Assembly (NCBI RefSeq): GCF_002099425.1
Contig: NW_018344126.1
Location: forward strand, 5,426,001 to 5,490,000
Reading direction: 5' to 3'
Length of the DNA stretch: 64,000 nt
Source: Phascolarctos cinereus
Lineage: Eukaryota; Chordata; Mammalia; Diprotodontia; Phascolarctidae
Part shown: positions 50,311 through 59,465 of the stretch, in pieces
Layout of the letters: every line of letters starts with the position of its first letter
How positions within the stretch are numbered: the stretch's first letter is position 1
Translations under genes and position numbers: made by a program
Notes under the pieces: generated by a model
Seen by the model: the letters and a program-made list of their open reading frames with translations, nothing else
The model's database searches: none
What the model was told of the DNA's origin: nothing

Positions 50311-50584
50311 ATCCAAAGATCCTCACAGCACATATAGCTATTATAGAATTAATATAGGGAAACATTCAATATTCAGTCCAAATCCAATGTATAGAATTCT
50401 CTGAGAAGATTTTCCTGTTGAAGGGGGATCTCTTCTTCTTCTCCTCAGCTCTTGGGGGCTTACTGTTTACAGCACTCATTTGAAACTTGGCATATAATAC
50501 CTTGAAACCAGCTCATATCTTTTTAGAAATAAAAATCAATCAAATGTTAGCTTGTGTTGTTTTTGTAATAGAATCATATAGAAT
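50311..50584. other. Unassigned stretch
   Basis: No gene or repeat recognised. Confidence 0.3.
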
Positions 50585-51860
50585 CCTCAAAAATATTAAG
50601 GAAACAGTTTAATTCATGTTCCCCAACAATTGTGCCTTCAACCCCTCCTTGAGCTACAGTTACAGTAAATTCACTACCTATGGAATTAGAAAGCCTGCAT
50701 CATTTTTAATGACTCTAATTGTTATAGTTTATATTGAGTTAAAATCTTCCTAGTTTGCATCCTCTTTTTAGATTTTCATATGGAAACTCATCGAATATTT
50801 AAGGAAATCTATCATTCCTCCCATGCTAAGGGCTCCCCCACCCTGAACACAAATTAGGCTAAATATCCTACTTTCCTAAATTGTTCTTCCATTATACAGT
50901 TTTTATTTCTCTTGACATTCTTGTCATCGCCTTTCTATTTATTCTTTTTTAACACCCATTTCTAGTGTTTTTTTTTTAAATAGGAATGGGTGTTATATTT
51001 TGTCAGAAACTTTTTCTGCACTGGGTGATATAATAATATGATGATACCCAAAACTGAATGCATTGTTCTAGATGTGATTTGATTAGGGCTGAGTAACAAA
51101 AGATTAAAACTGTGGACTTTAGTGTGGCCATTTTATACCTTTTAAAGTTGCCTAAGTTCATTTTTGGGGGGGGTAGAACAGCTACATTATATTGTTTAAT
51201 TATATTGACCCTATAGTCAGTTAGTATTCTGTGCTCCTTTACATTTGAACTATTTACTATCCAGCCAAGTCTTCCCCAGTTTCTGGACAATTACAGCTGA
51301 TTTTTTAAAGCTCAATTTCAAGACTTTACATTAGTGCCAATTAAACTACATCTTGCTAGTTCTGGACCATGCTGTTCTAATTAGGGTTGTTTGAAAAGAT
51401 TAATTAACTTAGGAGGAGCATACTTCTTCCTCCCTCCATGTTTCCCCCTTTTGAGATCTTCCACTGAAGGCTGTATGATCACGTTAGGCATGTTGTGCAG
51501 TAGAACCATTGCTGTCCAGATGAAATTGCTACTAGATGGCATTTGAGATCCATTCTAACTGATATCCTGTAATTGTCCCTGTTGTCAAAATCTTTCAAGA
51601 TCCATATCTTAAAAGTCCAAATGATTCTCTTGAATACTTTTTATCACCTTCAAATTTGGTTAGCATACTATCTGTCTTCATGTGAGTTATTGATACAAAT
51701 GTAAGTTCAATAAAAAGTGCATATTTTTAATGTTCATATTGACATACCTATATTTATCTTTGTATCTATTTTTATGTAGAGAGTATACCTAAGTTAAGCC
51801 TGTTAGAGCCTTCTGGAATTCCCCTTAAGTCTCCCTAATGATGAGTTAATCCTTTGACTA
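50585..51860 (-). mobile_element. Ancient L3/CR1-type LINE fragment
   Basis: In reverse orientation the sequence follows the amniote CR1/L3 reverse-transcriptase and 3' region. Landmarks in order are 'cagtaaattcactacctatg' (50670), 'cccaaaactgaatgcattgt' then 'tctagatgtgatttgattag' (51050; the 'actgaacacaatactccagatgtgg' block), 'gctgattttttaaagctcaa' and 'caagactttacattagtgcc' (51300), 'ttggttagcatactatctgt' (51660) and 'gcctgttagagccttctgga' (51800). CR1-clade LINEs died out early in therian history, so this is among the oldest elements here. No coding frame remains. Confidence 0.68.
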
Positions 51861-52689
51861 GGTTAGCTTTAAATGAAGAATGAACTTCTCTTGCCCTTCT
51901 AATTGCTTGCTTGATTGATTCTTCACCTTTCCTCACACCTAAGCAACATCTTTGGACTTGACAACAGGACAAAAGAAATAGTTGTCGGATAGGAGAGCTG
52001 AAGGACTGGAGAAATTGAATGTTAGAATTAAAGAATCTGTATCCAAAGAATTAACTTTGTTTCCTGAAGGGGCAGGTACTTCTGTGTGCCCTTCTGAGGA
52101 ATCACACAACTCCTGGAGAGAAAGAACCGCATGGCTCCCCAACTAACAATTTAAAGGGATTAAGATTTCCCACTGTGTGCTACAGAAGTAAGGCAGCAAC
52201 AGTGGAGTGTCAGTAGTAGAGGGAATGAGATGTTTCTTAGCCAAAGCACCTAGACCCAGAAGAGTAGTTTATGGACTAAACAGGAATTAAAATATGATAT
52301 TCCCAAAAGAAACCCTGATTGAGGGCATGAGGCAAAAGATATGGTTATGTGAGGAGATTTGATCTAAACCTGATCTATGTAACTCACTATCTTCAGCCAT
52401 GGCTTACATTTTAGGGGCTTATTCAGGGTATTTTCAATCTTTTTTTTCCCTTAATGATGTAGAGGTTACCATCCCTAGCTGCGGAATAAGTGGGCCACAT
52501 TTTCCTGAATTTTATTTTGTCTGAATTCTAAACTTTTTGAACTAGCAGCAATTGAGTTTATAGAGTTTCTCGCAATCACAAGGCAGGAAGGAGTCTCCAG
52601 GAACATGAGAGAATTATGTGTTGATTGTGACTGTACAAATGCCTACCAAAGGAATTTATTTTGTATATATTTTGCAGAGACTTTTGTAT
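51861..52689. other. Unassigned stretch
   Basis: No repeat or gene recognised. Confidence 0.3.
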
Positions 52690-52935
52690 ACACATGCCTA
52701 CTGACAGAATGAAGACTATTTTATTTGTGTCTTTATATCCCCAGTGTTTAATAATTATTGTTGATTGGCATATAGATATATGCATCTATAAGTGTGTGTT
52801 TGTGAATATCTGTGCCCTTCTTTAAGAAAATTAAACCATATAAGGGGGAAAAACATGTCTTATGCCTTTTCATATTCCTCACTGTGCCTAGGAAGTGGGA
52901 GGTGCTTGAAAAATGTTTATTGATCATAACATTAT
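52690..52935 (+). mobile_element. Two L2-type 3' ends, degraded
   Basis: The first has 'aatgaagactattttatttg', 'tgtctttatatccccagtgt' (52709-52750). The second ends 'gggaggtgcttgaaaaatgt' and 'ttattgatcataac' (52900-52930). Both lack the rest of L2. Confidence 0.45.
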
Positions 52936-53072
52936 TAAAATAAAAAATGGGATGTGATGCTTTAACTTATGTAAGTAGTAGGAAAGAAGCAATGAAAATT
53001 TGATTTTAATGAGATGAAGTTATTTTATCAACAGATTTAGTATTCTTTCTGCAATAAGACCATTGTACATGG

Positions 53073-53342
53073 TGAGACAGCTAGGTGGTACAGTGGATAG
53101 AATACTGGGCCTTGAGTCAGAAACACTTGACTTCAAATTTAGCCTCAGATACTAACTATCTGTGTGACTCTGGGCAAGTCTCTTACCACTGTCTGCTTCA
53201 GTTTCCTCAACTACAAAATAGAGATAATAATAGCAACTCCTACCTCTTCTTGTTGTTATTAGGATCAAATGAGATTATATTTATAAAACATTTAACATTA
53301 TGCCTGGCACATAGTAAGCACTATTTAAATACTAGCTATTAT
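53073..53342 (+). mobile_element. Marsupial MIR/CORE-SINE, near full length
   Basis: The head 'agacagctaggtggtacagt' leads to 'gatagaatactgggccttga', 'tctgtgtgactctgggcaag', 'agtttcctcaactacaaaat', 'agagataataatagcaactc', the CORE/MIR 3' block 'gttattaggatcaaatgaga' and the L2-like end 'catagtaagcactatttaaa'. The L2-like tail indicates mobilisation by L2. Confidence 0.87.
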
Positions 53343-55003
53343 TTTATAATGTGATACCCCTTCAACCAAAGGATTTGAAAGAGCTGGAAAATAAGTTACT
53401 TGGTACTGAAATCTTGGGTTTCATTTCCTGTCCCTAACTTTAAAGCATGCTTTAAAGGCAAAGTATTGACTATCCTCTGCCCCTGGAGAAGTGAGGCAAA
53501 AGGTGAAATGTGTACAGGCATGGGGCTGAGCTTGAATACTTGCACAAAAGTTTTGAGGAAGATTTGAGCATTTATAGAGATTCGAGCTGCTCCTAGAATT
53601 TGAGCAGCCACTAGATATACCTGTTACTGCTGCTGTCTCTTCCTGCCATGGCCAGGAAAGAATCTGAGACTTATATGGGGTTGTATTTGGGTGAACCAAT
53701 CATTACTTAATTTTCATTTGGGAGAACTATCAGATGGTGATTTTGCCTATCCTTCTTTCCTTGCTTTCTGCTCAGAGAAGCATATGTTAAGTTGAAAGAT
53801 TGTGAAGTTTGTTTCTATTTCTGTTCAATTATTATAAAAACCAGCAGAAGATAAAGGGGTAGGTGATCATGGAAAATTTTATTTGTATTGGTTCATTAAT
53901 AGGAATGAGATTCAAGAAAGAGAGGTACTAGCATGAGATGTATGCATATACGTGTGTATTACACATCTATATGTCTTTATATCTAAATCTCTATTTCTCC
54001 CTATATTTATATATACCTACATGTGTATAGATATACATATAACTAAAAAGAGACAGAGATAGAGATAGAGGCAGAGAGACAGAAAGCCAGACAGAGACAG
54101 AGAGAGAGACAGAGAGAGAATGAGGTAAAAGAAATAGAATATCTGTCAGCAACTCCTGGGAATCTTCACAGGTAGAGGCTATGGAACTAAATGAAAGGGA
54201 ATCTTTGATTTATGGATCATAAATTACTGAATTGAGGCAAAAGTATAAATCATTTTCCCCTAAGCATAAGGTTAATTCAACAATAGTTCTTGTCTTATGG
54301 GTGCTGGGGTAAGCTGTGAATCATTCTTTTTTTTAACTTCTCACAGGTTCAACACTTCCTCTATGGGTAGATGATAGAGAGAAAGTTATGTCTCATAAAA
54401 AGTGAAAGTCTGGAAAACACTGGTGATGCCCACATTTCAAAGTAGGAGCAGGAGTAATGTGGGAGGAATTTAGGGAAGTAAGAATACTCCTAATCCTTCC
54501 TCTCACAGAAGCTCAGCAGAATTTTTTTTTTATTATTTTATACAAATAATACTTCACGGAGACCCAGAAACACATGAAGATCTGATCCTGGACTATTCAT
54601 TTGAACTTTAAAAAAAATACTTTTTTTCTTTCCTTTAGGAACTTTATATTTCTTCCTAATTCTTTTAAGGCAAGTTTTTCCTGCTTTGTTGTTAATATTA
54701 TTGGAGATTAATGAGATTCAAAATTTTAAAAAATCTGTTTTTATGTAACTTAATTTTCCCTTTATTTGTTGGAGTTTAAAATTGAATTTATCTCTGTAGC
54801 CTTGCTATTTTGAGGTATATTTCTTGCCTGGTGAATTTTATAATTTTGGCTTGTTCTTTGTTAGATTTTATACTTAGAACATACAATATTAATTCTTTTT
54901 GAAATACATTTTTTCCTTATTGTTTTTTTTCTTTTTTGAAGTTTTTGGTGTGGTTTCCTTTTAAATTTTTTTTGTTTTCTTTTTTCTTTTGCATTTTTTT
55001 TTG
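53343..55003. other. Unassigned stretch with an AG-rich tract
   Basis: About 1.6 kb. An AGAC/GAGA-rich low-complexity tract is at about 54050-54121, and T-rich runs occur at 54895-55000. The 92-codon minus-strand frame at 53421-53699 shows no domain. Confidence 0.32.
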
Positions 55004-55205
55004 AGGGGGCACAATGGATAGAGACTTGGGCTTGGAGTTAAGAAGACCTAAGTTCAAATGTAGTCTAAGATACTTACTAGATATATGGCCCTAGGCAATT
55101 CACTTAACCTCTGCTTTGGTTTCTTCCTATACAAAATGGATATAATAACACCTACCTCTCAAGATTGTTGTGAAGATCAAACGAGATATTGGGAGATTTT
55201 AATAT
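55004..55205 (+). mobile_element. Marsupial MIR/CORE-SINE
   Basis: 'gggggcacaatggatagaga', 'cttggagttaagaagaccta', 'tggccctaggcaattcactt', 'ggatataataacacctacct' and 'ctcaagattgttgtgaagat' are in order. The L2-like tail is missing. Confidence 0.8.
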
Positions 55206-55244
55206 ATATTATTTTGTTTTTACCTGTTAAAACAATATTTTAAT

Positions 55245-55495
55245 ATTTGTTATTTTTTTTTAAGTTTTGAGCTCCAAATTGTATACATCCTTCCCTCCCT
55301 CCCCTCTCCCTTCCTGAGATGGTAAGCAATCAGATATAGGTTATAAACGTGCAATCATGTAAAACGTTTCCATATCAGTCATTTTGTATAAGAAGACATG
55401 AATAAAATAGAAGGAAAGTTAAAAATAGCATGCTTGCTAAAGGAGACCCAAAAAATACTGAAAATAACACCTTAAAAAATAGGCATAAGTTGAAG
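55245..55495 (-). mobile_element. Short HAL1/L1 insertion with inverted 5' part
   Basis: 55245 to about 55435 is a minus-strand L1/HAL1 3' UTR ('agttttgagctccaaattgt', 'agatataggttataaacgtg', 'gtaaaacgtttccatatcag'). Directly after it, 55437-55490 ('gctaaaggagacccaaaaaa', 'actgaaaataacacctt') is plus-strand ORF1 sequence identical in order to the reverse complement of 3975-4025 in HAL1 copy A. Opposite orientation of the two parts is the signature of a 5' inversion during L1-type reverse transcription (twin priming). Confidence 0.62.
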
Positions 55496-55874
55496 TGCTT
55501 GTAAAGTCAAGCTCAATGACTTCAGACACTGAAACAACCTTCTGCCCTTCTGCTTGCCTTTCCCAAGGCAGTGAGAACTGTTTCCTGAGAAAGTTTCTAT
55601 CTTAGGCTAACATTGGGACCCCTAATGAGACAACAAGTCTGGGACCTGCTCATAAATGAGGCTTTGCTGTGCCACTTATATGTCTAGCCATTGGCTGATA
55701 AAAAAGATTAGCATCTCTTTGTACCATCAGCAATGCAGATTTGGTCTTTCCCACAGATGAACTGTCACTTTCTGTAATGTCTTAATGATGACAAACATCT
55801 TGCCTCTGCCCACTCTACAGATAAGACCTGGGCTGCATCATCTCCTTGGCTACTATTATTACTGTTATTTATTA
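55496..55874. other. Unassigned stretch
   Basis: No repeat or gene recognised before the triplet tract. Confidence 0.3.
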
Positions 55875-55967
55875 CTGCTGCTGTTTCTGCTTCTTCTTCT
55901 GCTTCTGCTTCTGCTGTTGCTGCTGCTGCTGCTGCTGCTACTGCTACTACTGCTGCTGCTGCTACTG

Positions 55968-56005
<38 letters not shown>

Positions 56006-56031
56006 GCTACTGCTACTACTACTACTACTAC
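55875..56031. repeat. CTG/CTA/CTT trinucleotide tract
   Basis: About 157 bases built almost wholly of CTG, CTA (TAC) and CTT triplets, including runs of seven or more CTG-type and of more than ten CTA-type units. One plus frame is polyleucine and a minus frame is polyserine. The frame is simply a consequence of the triplet period, with no gene evidence. Confidence 0.95.
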
Positions 56032-56204
56032 AAAACTCTTCTACTTCAGGAATAGGATTATAAGCCAATCCTCAAGTACTTGAAGGATGTCAGGAAATTT
56101 TGACTGGTTGATTGAGTGTAGTAATTACAAAGGGTATGACCTTAGTGAATTCTCCTACCCTGACTTCATTTTAAGTGATTCTATTTTGACCCCAAATTTT
56201 TAAC

Positions 56205-57003
56205 TGTCTCCTGTGGAGGATGTACTATCCCAACCCTCAGAGGTTTTCTACAGTTGTTTTCAGAGATACTTCTAAGGACCAGTAAATTTTCAGTTCTTCC
56301 AAGGTGGTATGATAAAAGATGAGTGTTTACTCCTTTTCTGGCCTTTGCTCTGTTCTATGAGTGACCACAAACACTCTTTTCTGCCTTGGAAATATGAGGA
56401 GGATTCTGTCTTAACTGCCACTACAAGCTTCACCATACCAATGCTCCTCCTCACCCCAGGACTGTGACCCAGATCAAAGAGAAGCAAGCAAGAGAATCCT
56501 GTCCCAGCACCAGCAAAGAGATCCTTGCAATCTCCCTCTGATCAGCTGCTAGATCCCCCCACCATCTGTGGGCTAAGAGCTCTGGAAACAGCTGTTGCCC
56601 CAGGGCTGCAGCTGGACTGAAGCCTGATCAAGCTCCTCTCTCACTGAGGTCTGACAGACCTTTCCTACTGACCTTCTAAGTTGTCTTTGGCATTTGTGGG
56701 TTGAGAAGTCTGGAAACGGCTACAGCTGCTAGTAATTCAGTCCTCTGAGGCCTGCTCCAGGTTTGCTGAGGCCTGGTCTTCACCTGCATGCCCACACTGA
56801 ACTTCACTCCTCTCCCAGTCCAGTGCAACAGACCTTTTCCATCAACTATCCAGGTTGTCTTGGGCTGGAACTTTGTTTCACTGTCTTTTTGTGGGTTCTG
56901 TTGCTCTAGAATTTGTTTAAAGCCTTTTTTACAGGCATTTGGAGGGGCTTTGGGGAAAGCTCAAGCAAGTCACTGCTTTTACTGCTCCATCTTGGCTCCA
57001 CCT
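56205..57003 (-). mobile_element. HAL1-type 5' UTR fragment
   Basis: On the minus strand it starts near 57003 ('agccaagatggagcagtaaa', 'agcagtgacttgcttgagct') and runs through 'aacaaagttccagcccaaga' (about 56880) to about 56205, matching the 5' UTRs of HAL1 copies A (5103 to about 4325) and B (32101 to about 31310). ORF1 and the 3' region are absent, so only the 5' end survives. Confidence 0.76.
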
Positions 57004-57423
57004 AATCACCCTTTCAATAAGCAGTAGTAAAGGCTGTTAACAGGCACATTCTATTGGATTTGTTGAAAACAAGAAAAAAAATACCACATATCTCAAGATA
57101 TAGCCTATGAAACAACTAAAATACAAGAATGGAGTCAAATGACTTTCCATGGATGATAACCTCAGTAACTAAAGTAATAATATGTTGACAATAAGGCACT
57201 GGAGAAATAGTTAAGTCAAGCAGTTGTGTTTGCATAAGCCCAGTTATGATGTTAATTCAAGACCTGGGTATTGTTCCCAGACAATAATCTTAAGAAGCCC
57301 CAACTTGGTGATCAATGTAGAATATGGAAGGAAATGGTAGAAAATGTGTAACATATCAGTACAGGTTGTAGACATTTAGTACCTACCAAACACCTAACAA
57401 GACATGTTCTTCCAGTCTTTCAT
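57004..57423. other. Unassigned stretch
   Basis: No repeat recognised. On the minus strand one frame at about 57117-57255 is open for about 40 codons (with 'LLDLTISPVPYCQH'); it may belong with the leucine-rich-like remnant next door or be chance. Confidence 0.3.
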
Positions 57424-57611
57424 GGGCTGACAAATAAGAAATATCCATCCTGCAAATATAAACCTCGAAATATCTTAGGGATATTTTGTATTGGAATGAG
57501 ACCATCATCATAGATCAAACTGTTGTTAGATATGTCAGTAAGCTTTAAATTCTGAGAACACTTAAAAAATTACCATGCCAGAATTTCCAAGCTATATGGC
57601 ATGAAAATGTA
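57424..57611 (-). pseudogene. Possible leucine-rich-repeat coding remnant
   Basis: I do not recognise a specific gene. One minus-strand frame of about 62 codons contains a leucine-rich-repeat-like pattern: 'PYSLEILAW', a stop, then 'SQNLKLTDISNNSL', 'IPIQNIPKIFRGLYLQDG'. 'LKLTDISNNSL' fits the LxxLxLxxNxL consensus, and 'IPKIFRGLYLQDGYF' could be the next repeat. If real it is a decayed host gene or retrocopy fragment on the minus strand, interrupted by at least one stop. No exon borders were established, and the length is too short to exclude chance. Confidence 0.3.
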
Positions 57612-57629
57612 GGGACCAAGAAAAATAGG

Positions 57630-57790
57630 CAGCTTGTCACTGAAGATAGGGCACTGAACTTGGAGTCAAGAAAACTTGGCTTCTGTCTTTACCTCAGATA
57701 CTTACTAGCTGTTTGACTCACATCATTCAACCTCCCTGTGCTTCATATATAGAATGAAGGAGTTAGACTACAAAGCTTTTAAATCACATA
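57630..57790 (+). mobile_element. Marsupial MIR-type SINE remnant
   Basis: 'gatagggcactgaacttgga', 'gtcaagaaaacttggcttct', 'cctcagatacttactagctg', 'atgaaggagttagactacaa' match the SINE body and MIR 3' block. Confidence 0.65.
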
Positions 57791-57797
57791 TCCTTTT

Positions 57798-57804
57798 TTT
57801 CTTT

Positions 57805-57852
<48 letters not shown>

Positions 57853-57997
57853 TTTTTTTTAGGCAATTGGGGTTAAGTGACTTGCCCAGGGTCATACAGC
57901 TAGTAACTGTCGAGTGTTTAGTCTGAGGCCGGATTTGAACGCAAGTTCTCCTGACCCCAGGGCTGGTGCTCTATCCACTGTGCCACCTAGCTGCCCC
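57798..57997 (-). mobile_element. Marsupial SINE, full length, tail turned into (TTTC)n, with target-site duplication
   Basis: The minus-strand element begins at 57997 with 'gggggcagctaggtggcaca' and 'gtggatagagcaccagccct', then 'ggcctcagactaaacactcg', 'tagctgtatgaccctgggca', 'agtcacttaaccccaattgc' and a tail. On the plus strand the tail reads as (TTTC)n and T (57798-57860). A 13-bp direct repeat 'cacatatcctttt' flanks it (57785-57797 and 57998-58010). The intact head and low divergence make it the youngest SINE in the window. Confidence 0.93.
57809..57851. repeat. (TTTC)n microsatellite in a SINE tail
   Basis: About ten TTTC units grown from the SINE poly(A), preceded and followed by T runs. 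Confidence 0.95.
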
Positions 57998-58010
57998 CAC
58001 ATATCCTTTT

Positions 58011-58935
58011 CAACTCTACATCAATGATCCTTTAATCCAGTAAAAAGAGATCAAAATCATGGGGGAGGTCGGAAAGGATGGGGTGCATATCATACTTGTC
58101 ATCTGTCTGCTATTGGACTTTTACTGAGGATACTTTCACTGAGCCTTCAGAGAATGAACTCCAGTTCTATTTCTTTTCAATGACAAAAGGAATTATTTTG
58201 TCCCTGTGCAATAATTTGAAACATTAAATATATTAATAATAGTAGCAGGATAGTGACCAGTTCTGTGGTTTTTCTTATCTGAATAACAAAAAAGATGAAC
58301 TTAATGCTATAAGAAAAATGATATTGATACTGATGGAATCACAAGATTACTAAAGAAAGATTAACATTTCCCCATCCAAAAAAAAAGAGAGAAAGGAATA
58401 GCAGAGATAGATGGTCTCAGAGCACATGAAAAATAGTACTGTTTTCAAACAAAAGAAAAATATCAGCTCATGAAATAATAGCAAAAACTGACAACAAGTA
58501 TATGTCACTGGATTTATTTCATGTACCTGAATGTGCTTTAACTATTTATGGAGGCTATAGGATATAGTATCAAGTGGCTAGGATCCAATAGTAGAGTTAA
58601 AAGGTACTACATGGGTGGCATCCACATAAACTGAAAACATAATATGTTAACAAAAAATTGAATAAAAGCATGAGTAAAGTATATTGTTTATATACAGGAG
58701 ATTTATAATACTGAAACTAGATGTCATTAAAAATATCTTTAAGGAGCCTAGAGCCTATTTGATTCAGTTTATGCATAAAGTATTAGATGATGGAATGTAT
58801 CACTTTATGTTGGAAAAAAGATAAAAACAAAATAATAATAATAACAATAATAATAATAACAATAATCCTTTATATTTTCTATTATAATTTCATTTTTGAA
58901 AATTGAGAAATATATAACAGCATCATCACCATTTG
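58011..58935. other. Unassigned stretch with a small (AAT)n
   Basis: No gene or repeat recognised except an (AAT/AAC)n tract at about 58826-58866. Confidence 0.35.
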
Positions 58936-59120
58936 GTTTTCTTATAATGCTTTAAAGCTTTCAAGGGGCTGTGTACACATGATCTTATTTGAACTTCACA
59001 GGTACTCTGATGAGGTTGGTCCTCTAGATATTATCTTTCTTTTACAGATGAAGAAAGTAAGCTTTAGAGGGATGTGGCCTTCCCATGATCACACAGACAA
59101 TAGTGTCAAAACAAATTTGT
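58936..59120 (-). mobile_element. MIR-type SINE remnant
   Basis: 'gctttaaagctttcaagggg', 'cttatttgaacttcacaggt', 'attatctttcttttacagat', 'gaagaaagtaagctttagag' and 'ccatgatcacacagacaata' are in reverse MIR order. Confidence 0.66.
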
Positions 59121-59465
59121 TGCTTGAATCTTCGTAATCCCAAATCCACTAGTTTTGTCCTCGTTCTACATCTTACTTTCCTCCACCATGCCATAGTTAT
59201 AAATTGGTGGAGTCTAGTCTTAATAATAACATCAAAGGTATTATAGCTCTCTGTCTGTCTGTCTCTCTCAATGTCACCTCAATGAATAAAGGGATACTGC
59301 CATTGTCATGGAGTTAAGTAACCCCACATAATCCTCTTCCATGGATCAGCAGCAATTTCTATTGTAGTGTACCAAAACTTGTTTCAAAGAAAAATGCAGA
59401 ATGAGAAAGACACATATTTTATCATTACAATACAATAAGAGTGTTGAAATAAGTTTTTACCTACC
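59121..59465. other. Unassigned stretch
   Basis: No gene or repeat recognised. Confidence 0.3.

Noticed and set aside
55785-56063. A 92-codon polyleucine frame, and a polyserine frame on the other strand
   Set aside because: Both are direct translations of the CTG/CTA/CTT triplet tract, with no conserved flanking coding sequence.
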